The position numbers were made by a program, and so were the translations under genes. Source: Bin87 sp965204395 (lineage in GTDB: Bacteria > Chloroflexota > Dehalococcoidia > Lucifugimonadales > UBA3495). Taken from it: a stretch of DNA of 64,000 bases. Positions 8,471 to 16,599 of the stretch are shown in pieces (position 1 is the stretch's first letter; every line of letters starts with the position of its first letter). The notes below the pieces were generated by a model, which did not search any database, was not told where the DNA came from, and was given only the letters and a program-made list of their open reading frames with translations. The DNA lies in the NCBI GenBank assembly GCA_965204395.1, contig OZ241987.1, positions 62,001 to 126,000 on the forward strand. The letters run 5' to 3'.

Positions 8471-9898
8471 TCAGTAACCCTGCCGGAACCAGCCGCCGGC
8501 GATCAAATCGTGGTACACCGTCACTAACCCGCCGTCAGACAGAGCCAGACGCCAGTAACGTCGGCGCACCGGGTCGCTGGTCCACCACTCGGTGTCCACC
8601 TCCCACAGGTCGACCACCCGGTCCACGGCACGCCCGGTTGCCGGGTCGGCCCACACGCGTCGCGGTGTATCGCCGGTGAGACTCACCTTCACCGGCGACG
8701 GGATGGAAAGCGGGACCAAAGACGATGCGAACGCCCACCGTCGCTCCGGCAGCGGGGATCCCGGGATCATCCGGACCAAACGCTCCACGCCGTCGATCTC
8801 CGGAGGCACTCGTCTCGGCGGTCGCGACCAGAGAGTGGACTGCTGACCGGTTTCCGGGGAAAAGTCAGAGAGCGTCAGGGAGAGGTCCACCAATGCTTCG
8901 CCGGGCCAACGGCCTGCGCCCAGCGTGTCTCTCGCGCCCAACCCGGCCAGGAACATCCTGATCAGCGTCTCCGATGATGCAGCAGGCTCGCGGAAATCGC
9001 GCTCGAATCGCCACACTCCGCCGGAGAGCAGACTGCCCTCCAGGGCTGCATGCCCGACCCTGCGACCTCGCAAGTAACCAGATCGCCACAGCCTTTCCGA
9101 CAGCGCGCCGAGACCCGCCTCCATACCCGACACGGTGTCCACCGGGAAAGGAAATTCCAGATGTTCCGTCAGAGTCTCCGGCAGACGGGTTGGGATGATC
9201 GGCTCGGGATCAATACCGTTGGCGAGTTTCCAGACCCGTATTCCGTCCCGGCCCAGAAATTCAGATAGGGAGGACGCTGGGAGCGCCGCCACGTCGCCCA
9301 ACGTGCTGAATCCGAAGCCGGAAAGTCGCGCCACGGAGTCCCGATTCAACGGCAGCCAGGATACGGGCAGCGGGGCCAGCCAGGCGGGTACGTCACCCGG
9401 AACCTGTAGCCATCCGCCGGCACAGGCGCGAGCGGCGGCGCACCGGGCCGGGAACTTGCCAGCGCCAATTCCCAAACGGGGGGACAACCGTTCATCACAG
9501 GCGGAGAGGATTGCGCCGGCCATCCACTCAATGCCGCCGTACATATCGGCCATCCCGATCAGGTCGAGATAGAACACGCCGAGCCCGCCAACCTCTACTT
9601 GAGGGACTGTATCGCACAGCCCGGCCAACAGGGTGTCGTTGATCTCCGACAGGTAGATCGGGTCGGCCGGCTGAGTCACGGCCCCGGAGCATTGGGACAG
9701 CGCCTCCGAAACGGTTTGTCCTTCTACGACTCCCACAGCCTCGTTGGAAGCGTCCAGCACCAGGTGGCGACCCCGGTCTGAAACGGTGACGATCAGGGGG
9801 AGCCCGGTCAGTTCCGGCTGGCGGAGCAGTTCGGCCTTCACGGGCAGGTGCGTGACCAGCAAGCAGCCCGTTATTCGAACATCGGTGCATATTGTCAT
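8471..9898 (-). CDS. imuB: ImuB-like inactive Y-family polymerase
   Basis: Adapter of the mutasome that links DnaE2 to the clamp. It has Y-family layout, with a palm region (LLVTHLPVKAELLRQP, then FYLDLIGMADMYGG) and a finger/HhH region (VARLSGFGFSTLGDVAALPA). The acidic residues expected in the first motif and in the SIDE motif are absent, as in other ImuB proteins, so no polymerase activity is expected. The frame is open to 9997, but ATG 9898 is chosen because a good -10 element lies 7 nt upstream and a LexA box just beyond. It is translationally linked to dnaE2. Confidence 0.88.
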   Translation of the reverse strand: MTICTDVRITGCLLVTHLPVKAELLRQPELTGLPLIVTVSDRGRHLVLDASNEAVGVVEGQTVSEALSQCSGAVTQPADPIYLSEINDTLLAGLCDTVPQVEVGGLGVFYLDLIGMADMYGGIEWMAGAILSACDERLSPRLGIGAGKFPARCAAARACAGGWLQVPGDVPAWLAPLPVSWLPLNRDSVARLSGFGFSTLGDVAALPASSLSEFLGRDGIRVWKLANGIDPEPIIPTRLPETLTEHLEFPFPVDTVSGMEAGLGALSERLWRSGYLRGRRVGHAALEGSLLSGGVWRFERDFREPAASSETLIRMFLAGLGARDTLGAGRWPGEALVDLSLTLSDFSPETGQQSTLWSRPPRRVPPEIDGVERLVRMIPGSPLPERRWAFASSLVPLSIPSPVKVSLTGDTPRRVWADPATGRAVDRVVDLWEVDTEWWTSDPVRRRYWRLALSDGGLVTVYHDLIAGGWFRQGY

Positions 9899-9905
9899 GC
9901 CCGCG

Positions 9906-9927
9906 ATATTACGCGAACATCGGTTCA
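9906..9927 (-). promoter_or_regulatory. LexA box overlapping a leaderless imuB promoter
   Basis: On the - strand, TAATAT (9911-9906) lies 7 nt before the imuB ATG, the spacing of a leaderless -10. Immediately upstream is the palindrome GAAC-ATCG-GTTC (9915-9926), with CGAAC on one side, in the -35/-10 spacer. This matches the GAAC-N4-GTTC core of Bacillus and mycobacterial SOS boxes. Repression by LexA and induction on DNA damage are inferred. Confidence 0.75.
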
Positions 9928-10115
9928 TCAAACCACAACGCGGTGTCACCAACCCCGACTGACCGCCAAAACCGCTGGCAGAAAGCCGAGTTCTCAAGTG
10001 CTGCTTTGGGATGAGTATGCCCTTATGTCAATCCAGATCGCAGATTGTTTTGGTGGCTGTGCTACGATGGCCGAAGACCCCGGAAACTTGGACTCGCATT
10101 AGAAAGGCCATCGTC

Positions 10116-10790
10116 ATGTGCGGAAGAATCAGTCTGTTTGCCGAGTTGGGCGACCTGGCGTCGCAGTTCAGATTCGCCCTGGGACAGACCAACGACGACT
10201 ACCGACCGTCCTGGAACATCGCGCCCACGGCTCCAATCCTGGTTGTGCGAGGGGATGCCCACGAACGGCTGGCATCCGTGATGAGTTGGGGGTTCACCTT
10301 CCGCAACCGCTCCGGTGGTGGGTCGTCGCGGCCTCTGTTCAACGCTCGCAGTGAAACCCTGGCGCAGCGACCGGCGTTCCGCACGGCCTTTGCAGAGCGG
10401 CGCTGCCTAGTACCGGCCAACGGATTCTATGAATGGCGATCAGACGGCGGCAAGAAAGCCCCCATGTGGATCCACCGGGCCGACGAACGGCCTTTCGCGT
10501 TCGCCGGCATCCACAACACCCGGCCCAGCGAAGCCGCTTCGGTCATCACCTGCGAGCCGAACTCACTGATGTCGGCTATCCACAACCGGATGCCGGTGAT
10601 ACTGTCGGACGACCACTATGACGAGTGGCTGAACCCCGACGCCGACCCTGAAACCCTCAACATCCTGCTGACATCCCAAGAGTGGCCGGACATGACGGCG
10701 TGGGAAGTACCGAACGCAGTGAACCGGGCCGGAAACGACGGGCCGCAACTCATCGAGCAGGTGGACTCGGCAACTCCCCGATTGCTTTAG
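10116..10790 (+). CDS. SOS-response-associated peptidase family protein (SRAP/YedK)
   Basis: SRAP proteins (YedK, HMCES) bind abasic sites in single-stranded DNA and crosslink through Cys2 after Met removal. The start is set at the ATG giving MCGRISLF, which makes Cys the second residue; upstream in-frame starts would bury it. AGAAAGG (10101-10107) precedes it. Family motifs are WNIAPT, FNARSET, CLVPANGFYEW and a late IHNRMPVIL with the catalytic His. The 224-residue length is typical. It is divergent from imuB-dnaE2, which fits a DNA-damage locus. Confidence 0.93.
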   Translation: MCGRISLFAELGDLASQFRFALGQTNDDYRPSWNIAPTAPILVVRGDAHERLASVMSWGFTFRNRSGGGSSRPLFNARSETLAQRPAFRTAFAERRCLVPANGFYEWRSDGGKKAPMWIHRADERPFAFAGIHNTRPSEAASVITCEPNSLMSAIHNRMPVILSDDHYDEWLNPDADPETLNILLTSQEWPDMTAWEVPNAVNRAGNDGPQLIEQVDSATPRLL

Positions 10791-10829
10791 CGGGGTTTGC
10801 CTATAAACGAACGGACGGAGCCTCGGTTA

Positions 10830-11168
10830 TCAACGACTGACCGCTGCGACCGCCTCTTCACGAGTGGCACAGATGTTGACTATCCGGTCAAAACCGCTGA
10901 TCCGGAACACATCATTCACCGAGCTTTTGAGCGAGCAAAGGGCGAGCTTTGCCTTCTGTTCGTCCAAAGCCTGGGCAAACCCCAGTATCACACGGAGACC
11001 TCCACTACTCATGTAATCGAGGGACTCCATGTCCATTATCACGGCACGATCGTCAGGGTCTGCCGCCAAATTTAAGTCATCCCGAAACATGGCCGCGTCC
11101 GCACTGTTTATTCGCCCTGCCGGCTTCACTATCAAAATCCCATCGGCTCGTTCATAACTAACTGGCAT
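10830..11168 (-). CDS. STAS-domain anti-sigma factor antagonist
   Basis: A single-domain 112-residue STAS protein of the SpoIIAA/RsbV kind. It opens with a typical first strand (DGILIVKPAGRINSADA) and carries the phospho-acceptor region DMESLDYMSSGGLRVIL, where a Ser in the SSGG motif would be modified. Such proteins release sigma factors by binding an anti-sigma kinase when dephosphorylated. No kinase or phosphatase partner is next to it, so its target is unknown. Confidence 0.88.
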   Translation of the reverse strand: MPVSYERADGILIVKPAGRINSADAAMFRDDLNLAADPDDRAVIMDMESLDYMSSGGLRVILGFAQALDEQKAKLALCSLKSSVNDVFRISGFDRIVNICATREEAVAAVSR

Positions 11169-11422
11169 CAGGTTATCTCCGCATCAGCGACAAATCCATC
11201 AACTGCTTCCGGCAATACATGAGATACACCGACAACACCCTCTCACTCAACTGATTGTAATTGCATCGGAAGAATGTTGCGAGAGCGGAGGGCGCAGGAT
11301 GCAGAAATATAGCTACGACAAGTCCGCGGCCAAGATGTCCACCGAAAAGTACATGTTTACCGGCGGGTGATCCCAGGCCGTTCGGGCGCCGCATGGTACG
11401 GGGGCAACTCTCTGGCGAATGC

Positions 11423-12289
11423 CTACGAGACCAGTTGCCAGTAGCGACGGCCCTCGGCCCGGACCACCCGGCCGAATCCCCCGTGGTGGCAGATCGCCAT
11501 GATGGCGTCCTCGGACTCGGCTCGCTCGATCATGGCGGTGCGGGTGGCGATTCCCTGGTCAGCGTCCATGTCGAAACTGAATCGCCAGCCGGTTTCGGTG
11601 ATTTGGGCCGGGCCGTGGAACACGTCGCCCATGATGTAGGCTCGCTGCCCGCCGGATACGACGGCCAAGCTCATTGATCCGGGAGTATGACCAGGCGTGG
11701 GGATGGCGGTGATTTCGTCGGTCAGCGGGCGCTCGCCGTCCAGCAAGTCCAGGACGCCCAGCTCGTCGAGAGGGCCTAGAGTCTGTTCCCAGTGGGGCGG
11801 GAAAAGCGCCATGACCTCGGGTACCTGGAAGACTTCCCAGTCGGCGCGGTGGGCCACGTAGCGGGCGTTGGGGAATGTGGCGCGGGCCGGTACGCTCGGT
11901 TCGTGCGTGATGTTCCAGCCAACATGATCAAAGTGCAGGTGGCTGAAGAACACGGTGTTTATGTCGGCCGGGCTAACGCCGACGGATTCCAATTCCTGAA
12001 GCAGACGCCCTTCGACCCCGCCCACCATGGCGTCAAGTGAGTGTGGGTTGGTGGCCGCCCCACCCAGCCCGGTGTCCACCAGGATGGTCTGGCCCTGGGA
12101 ACGAATCAGGTAACACTCAAAGTGGGCCAGGAGATGATCGCCGCTGAAGCCGCTCGGATAGCGCTCCTGGTAGGGAACCCACGCTCCGGCTGGAACATCA
12201 GGAAAGACATCGCTCAATGGCAACGTGGCTTCGTGGTCGTTCAGAGACAGGATTTCCACGTTGCCGACGGTCAATCTGGCTTCTGGCAT
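11423..12289 (-). CDS. MBL-fold metal-dependent hydrolase (lactonase-like)
   Basis: A 288-residue metallo-beta-lactamase protein. It shows ILVDTGLGG, the HxHxDH motif in FFSHLHFDHVGW (residues ~115-126), a third His in TPGHTPGSM, the bridging Asp in YIMGDVFH, and a late His in AICHHGGFG. This is the layout of AHL-lactonase-like and related hydrolases; the substrate is not evident. It is the last of three co-directional genes with ~97-nt gaps, so it probably acts in the same catabolic route as the oxidase and CMD protein. Confidence 0.85.
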   Translation of the reverse strand: MPEARLTVGNVEILSLNDHEATLPLSDVFPDVPAGAWVPYQERYPSGFSGDHLLAHFECYLIRSQGQTILVDTGLGGAATNPHSLDAMVGGVEGRLLQELESVGVSPADINTVFFSHLHFDHVGWNITHEPSVPARATFPNARYVAHRADWEVFQVPEVMALFPPHWEQTLGPLDELGVLDLLDGERPLTDEITAIPTPGHTPGSMSLAVVSGGQRAYIMGDVFHGPAQITETGWRFSFDMDADQGIATRTAMIERAESEDAIMAICHHGGFGRVVRAEGRRYWQLVS

Positions 12290-12386
12290 GGGGGTCTCCT
12301 CCTGCGTGGAATAGAGAAAGTCTCAATGAAACCTGTTGTTTCGATGGAATCCGGGCGTTGTTTGATTGGCTATGGACGGCGATGGC

Positions 12387-13163
12387 TCAACTCCAGACCT
12401 CGGCAGCTATGGAAATGGCGTTCAGTGCCGCCGGATAGCCCGCGTATCCTCCCGTTTGGATCAGCATCTCCACCACTTCCTGGTTGGTGAAGCCGACACG
12501 GGGCCCGGCCCGCAGGAAATTCCTCAGCTGCCCATCGGCTCTGATCGCAGTCAGCGCGGCCGTGGTGCACACCACCCTGGATTTCAGGTCCAGGCCGGGG
12601 CGGAAGAAGATCTCCCCAAACCCGTATTGGTAGGTGAGCACTCGCAGGTCCGGAGCCAAGTCCATCAGCGCGCTGTTGTAACCACCTTGTCCCTCAGCGC
12701 CGAAAAGCTGTTCCCGGAGTTCGCGCCCACGCGCCTCCATTTCCTCGAGGCTGAGCTCAGGAACCTCAGTCTGCGGCGCCTCGATGCCTCTCTCTTCGAA
12801 AGCCTGGTGCACCACTTCCAGGGAGTTCACCGCCGAGGGGAAGCCTGCGTAGAGAGAGCAATGTATCGGCACTTCCTGGATCTCTTCCGCGCCCAACCCC
12901 ATGTTCAGCGCGCTGTGGACGTAGGTCTGAAACTGCGAAAGGCGCTGGAGCGAGGTCAGGACCGACAGGGTCGCGAGCATCTTGTAACGTATGTCCAGCC
13001 CGGGCCGAGACCACACCGCTCCGAAAATGGATTCCCCGGTGTAGTTTCTCAGGCCCGGAATTGAGGCCGTTGCCCGGGGCCGATCCCGTCCCGGGTAGGT
13101 GCCGTGTTGCAGCCGTTCCCGTATCTCGTTGCCCTTGCGCCTCAGTTCCTCACGATTGTCCAT
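12387..13163 (-). CDS. Carboxymuconolactone decarboxylase family protein, two CMD domains
   Basis: A 258-residue protein with two tandem AhpD/CMD-type helical domains. Both open with RPGLD; the first contains HCSLYAGFPSAVNS and the second TGGYAGYPAALNA. No CxxC pair is visible, so a peroxidase role is unlikely and a decarboxylase or hydrolase role is more plausible. It lies between an FMN 2-hydroxyacid oxidase and an MBL hydrolase, which suggests breakdown of a hydroxy acid or lactone. Confidence 0.85.
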   Translation of the reverse strand: MDNREELRRKGNEIRERLQHGTYPGRDRPRATASIPGLRNYTGESIFGAVWSRPGLDIRYKMLATLSVLTSLQRLSQFQTYVHSALNMGLGAEEIQEVPIHCSLYAGFPSAVNSLEVVHQAFEERGIEAPQTEVPELSLEEMEARGRELREQLFGAEGQGGYNSALMDLAPDLRVLTYQYGFGEIFFRPGLDLKSRVVCTTAALTAIRADGQLRNFLRAGPRVGFTNQEVVEMLIQTGGYAGYPAALNAISIAAEVWS

Positions 13164-13260
13164 AGCTTGACTCCATTGATGTTTGCGACTGTCTCAGAGG
13201 GCGGCCGTAGGACCGACCCCCAATTCTCTGTAGGATGGAATCCAAGCCCCATCCCAATAA

Positions 13261-14403
13261 CTAGCCCACTCGCGGGAGATGATCCGCGAGGTCGTTTTCC
13301 GTACGGAACGGCCCCCATTCACGCGGGATGTTGAGCAACCGGTCTTCCAAGTGATCCACACTGTTCTGCCCACAGTAGGCCATGGCGCGGTTGAACTCCT
13401 CGCGGAGAATCTCCAGCACGTGATGCACGCCCTCGGCCCCGTTCATCGCCAGGCCCCAGTACAGGGGCCGACCGATGGCAACGGCAGTTGCGCCCAATGC
13501 CAACGCCTTGAGTACGTCGCTGCCGCGTCGCACTCCCGAATCGACGTACACCTCCACTTTCCCGCCGGTGGCCGCAACGACCTCCGGCACCATTTCGATG
13601 CTGGAAAAGGTGCTGTCAAACCGGCGTCCGCCGTGGGTGGACACCAGGATGCCGTTGACGCCGTGTTCCACCGCCAGGCGCGCGTCCTCGGCGACGCGGA
13701 GACCCTTCAACACCAGGGGTAGATCGGTGAGGCTCCGCAGCCAATCCAACTCCCGCCAGGTGAGGGCCGGGCCTTGCGGGATTTCCCAGGGCGGCTGGTC
13801 GCCGGGGGTGTCGGCATCGGAAACGCGGTTTTGCCGTTCGCGGTAGTTGCCGTACTGGCCCGGGCGCTCATAGCGGTTGCGGATATCCCGTTCCTTGGGG
13901 GTGGGAAACGGAGCGTCGATAGTGAGCACAATGGCCCGGAAACCGGAGGCTTCTGCGCGCTTGACCAGGTTCTCCGTGAGGTCGTAACTGCGGTGAGAGA
14001 GTTGGAACCACAGTGGCCCGGTGGCCGCTTCGGCAATCTCTTCCATGCTGCAATTGGAATTGGTGCTGCACATCATCAGGGTGTTGGACATGCCGGCGGC
14101 GCGCGCGGTGGCGCACTCCGCCTCCGGGTGCGCGTTGCTGTGCGCATCGGTGGGACAGATCATCACCGGGAAGCTGATGTCCGTCCCAAGGACGCTGGTC
14201 GAGATCTTGCGCTCCGTGGTGTCCCGCATGAACCGCGGCCTCAACGCGAGGGACTCGAAGGCGGAGCGGTTCCGCGCGGTGGCAAACTCGTCCATCGCGC
14301 CGGCTTCTATGAACTCCCAGTAGTTGTGGGGCAGGACCTGTTTGGCCCGTTCTTCATAGTCGTAGAGGCTGACCGGGTCCATTCGCACGGTGGGACTCCT
14401 CAT
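13261..14403 (-). CDS. FMN-dependent alpha-hydroxy-acid oxidase/dehydrogenase
   Basis: A 380-residue TIM-barrel flavoenzyme of the glycolate oxidase/LldD/lactate monooxygenase family. It begins with the family's YDYEERAKQVLPHNYWEFI, has LTIDAP and LVLKGL with the FMN-binding Lys, the catalytic His/Arg in STHGGRRFDS, and the FMN phosphate site YVDSGVRRGSDV plus AIGRPLYWG. The usual short segment after the first FMN strand is changed (DAHSNAHPEAE), so the substrate cannot be named. It is first of the three-gene - strand set. Confidence 0.9.
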   Translation of the reverse strand: MRSPTVRMDPVSLYDYEERAKQVLPHNYWEFIEAGAMDEFATARNRSAFESLALRPRFMRDTTERKISTSVLGTDISFPVMICPTDAHSNAHPEAECATARAAGMSNTLMMCSTNSNCSMEEIAEAATGPLWFQLSHRSYDLTENLVKRAEASGFRAIVLTIDAPFPTPKERDIRNRYERPGQYGNYRERQNRVSDADTPGDQPPWEIPQGPALTWRELDWLRSLTDLPLVLKGLRVAEDARLAVEHGVNGILVSTHGGRRFDSTFSSIEMVPEVVAATGGKVEVYVDSGVRRGSDVLKALALGATAVAIGRPLYWGLAMNGAEGVHHVLEILREEFNRAMAYCGQNSVDHLEDRLLNIPREWGPFRTENDLADHLPRVG

Positions 14404-15112
14404 TAACTGAGCGATATTTTCAGACCGTCACGGTAACGAAGCTTGGATCGCTGCCGATAGACCGTGAAAACCGATGATTGCGGCACAGTAGCACGCCGTT
14501 TGACGCGTTTCAATCCGGGGCGTGCCCTCACGCGTACCCGCTTGTAATTACGTGGTGAAAGGACGGAAAGGTCGATTTCCCGCTCATTTTCTCTCATTTC
14601 CGCCAATTCCAGTAGGGCATGGGGCAGGTGGTGGGGCTGATTGGGGGCCGAGTGAAGAGTTTAGGCGGCGGTTTTGGTGGTATTGGCGGGCAGGTGAGCG
14701 CATTTGGGGGAGGGAGGTTCCCGGTGTTGGAAGTGGGCATTGGGACGGCTCTCGCGGGCCTGGATGGCGGGTTGGAATTGGGGCGTTGGGTAATATGGTA
14801 GGGATGGGGGAAGGGTTGGAGCAAGGCGGAAGTGTCGTCGGGCGGTGGTGTCTGAACTGGGCGTTTTGGCGCCGACAGGAATGACTGTGCTACCTGAATT
14901 GGGGCGGCATGGGCGCCGGCAGTGACAGGTTGCGCAAGGCGGGTACGCGTGAGGGGGCGTGCCGCGCATTAGGGGATTCTGGTACGCCTTTTTATGCGTA
15001 TTGGAAGCTTCTCGCCGCGTTCCCGCAGTTTGTGGCGGCGTTAGCCCGGTGTTAGACTGCCCGGCGACAAACATCACCAATTTTGCGCCGTTTACGGCTC
15101 TCGGAGGAAAGC
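14404..15112. other. Intergenic region with a strongly G-skewed stretch
   Basis: No credible gene. From about 14619 to 14880 the + strand is very G-rich with repeated GGGG tracts (for example GGGGCAGGTGGTGGGGCTGA), and all frames give low-complexity protein. It could fold as G-quadruplexes or be an eroded repeat. The 3' end holds the ribosome site of the following aminotransferase (GGAGGAAAG, 15102-15110). Confidence 0.6.
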
Positions 15113-16492
15113 ATGGCTACCCAATCCGAATCCACGCTCCAGGACCTGCAAAGGACCGCGCTGGAAAATCTCTGGGTGTACCTGAGGGAACCCAGTGACA
15201 TGGCGGAGAAGGGCGAGCCTCAGATTTTCGTGGAAGGCAAGGGCTGCCAGGTCACCGACTCCGTGGGCAACACCTACATCGACGCCATGTCGGGCCTCTG
15301 GCTGAAGAACGTCGGCTACGGCCAGTCGGAGATCGCGGACGCGGCCTACGAGCAGATGCTCAAGATCACCTACATGCCCATGGGCACCACCACCGAACCC
15401 ACGGTGCGGCTGTCCGAGAAAGTCGCGTCCATGATGCCCGGCGATCTTTCGCGCTGCTTCTTCACCAGCGGCGGTTCCGAGTCGGTGGAAACGGCATTGA
15501 AACTGTCCCGCGCCTATTTCAAGCGCATCGGGGAACCCAATCGCACGAAGTTCATCAGCCGCAGGGACTCCTACCACGGCGCCACCATGGGCGCGATGGC
15601 CCTCGGTGGCAACTATCTCTACCCCAGAGAAGACTACGAACCCCTGATGCCCAACACGTTCCACGCTCCGCAGCCCAACTTCTACCATTGCGAGTTCGAC
15701 AGCGCATCGCCCGAGGAATGTGGTCAACGGTGCGTGGACGCCATCGAGAACATCATCAAGTTCCAGGGGCCGGACACCGTGGCGGCGGTAATCGCCGAGC
15801 CTATCTCCAGCCCCATGGGGGCGGTGGTACCACCCGATAACTATTGGCCCCTGCTTCGGGAGGTTTGCGACAGGTACGGCTGCCTGTTGATTGCCGACGA
15901 GGTCATCACCGGGTTTGGACGCACCGGCAAATGGTTCGCCTGCGAGCACTGGGACATCGTGCCCGACATGATGACGGTGGCGAAGGGCATCACCAGCGGG
16001 TATATCCCCATGGGTGGAACCATCCTCCGCAAGCCCATCGCCGACGCTTTCGTGGGCAGCCCCCGGGCGGCATTCCGGCACGTGATCACCTTTGGCGGCC
16101 ACCCCGTAGCCGCGGCAGCTTCCCTGAAGAACCTGGAGATCATGGAACGTGAGGGGATGGTAGAGAATTCGGCCCGGATGGGACGGTACCTGCTGGACGG
16201 CCTGGAAGAATTGAAGCAGAAGCACTCCATCATCGGCAACGTCCGTGGTCTGGGTCTCATGTGCGGCATGGAGTTGGTGAAAGATCGCGAGACCAAGGAG
16301 CATTTCCCGGCGGATTCCGGGCTGGGCCCCAGGCTGACCCAGGGCTTTGCCGACCAGGGTCTGTTCCTGCGCGGCGGCGACCTCATGAACATCATGCCCC
16401 CGCTGTGCGTCACGCCCGGCGAGATAGAGCAGATCGTGTCAACGATGGACAGCGTGATCGGCCACGTCGCTTCGGACCTGGGAGCCGCATAA
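15113..16492 (+). CDS. Class III (omega) aminotransferase
   Basis: A PLP-dependent transaminase of about 459 residues. PLP-site features are SGGSESVETALKLSR, IADEVITGFGRTGKW and the Schiff-base Lys in VAKGITSGYIPMGG; HVITFGGHPVAAAA is also typical. The motifs resemble omega-amino acid:pyruvate aminotransferases (beta-alanine/taurine/putrescine types), but the donor cannot be fixed. ATG 15113 was chosen over an earlier in-frame start at 15083 because GGAGGAAAG ends 2 nt before it. Confidence 0.9.
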   Translation: MATQSESTLQDLQRTALENLWVYLREPSDMAEKGEPQIFVEGKGCQVTDSVGNTYIDAMSGLWLKNVGYGQSEIADAAYEQMLKITYMPMGTTTEPTVRLSEKVASMMPGDLSRCFFTSGGSESVETALKLSRAYFKRIGEPNRTKFISRRDSYHGATMGAMALGGNYLYPREDYEPLMPNTFHAPQPNFYHCEFDSASPEECGQRCVDAIENIIKFQGPDTVAAVIAEPISSPMGAVVPPDNYWPLLREVCDRYGCLLIADEVITGFGRTGKWFACEHWDIVPDMMTVAKGITSGYIPMGGTILRKPIADAFVGSPRAAFRHVITFGGHPVAAAASLKNLEIMEREGMVENSARMGRYLLDGLEELKQKHSIIGNVRGLGLMCGMELVKDRETKEHFPADSGLGPRLTQGFADQGLFLRGGDLMNIMPPLCVTPGEIEQIVSTMDSVIGHVASDLGAA

Positions 16493-16584
16493 CGGGCGCG
16501 CGCCACTACCATGTCACAGTGCACGACGCATCCGATCGTCTGCCACCAGTAGTGACATTCCAGGGATGCGCTGCGGCAGGGCTG

Positions 16585-16593
16585 TGTTAAAAT
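16585..16593 (+). promoter_or_regulatory. Extended -10 element giving a probably leaderless lhr transcript
   Basis: TGTTAAAAT fits the extended -10 pattern TGn-TAnnnT, and its end lies 6 nt before the lhr ATG at 16600. Transcription would begin at or next to the start codon. No ribosome-binding site precedes lhr, in line with this. Confidence 0.5.
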
Positions 16594-16599
16594 TCGGTC

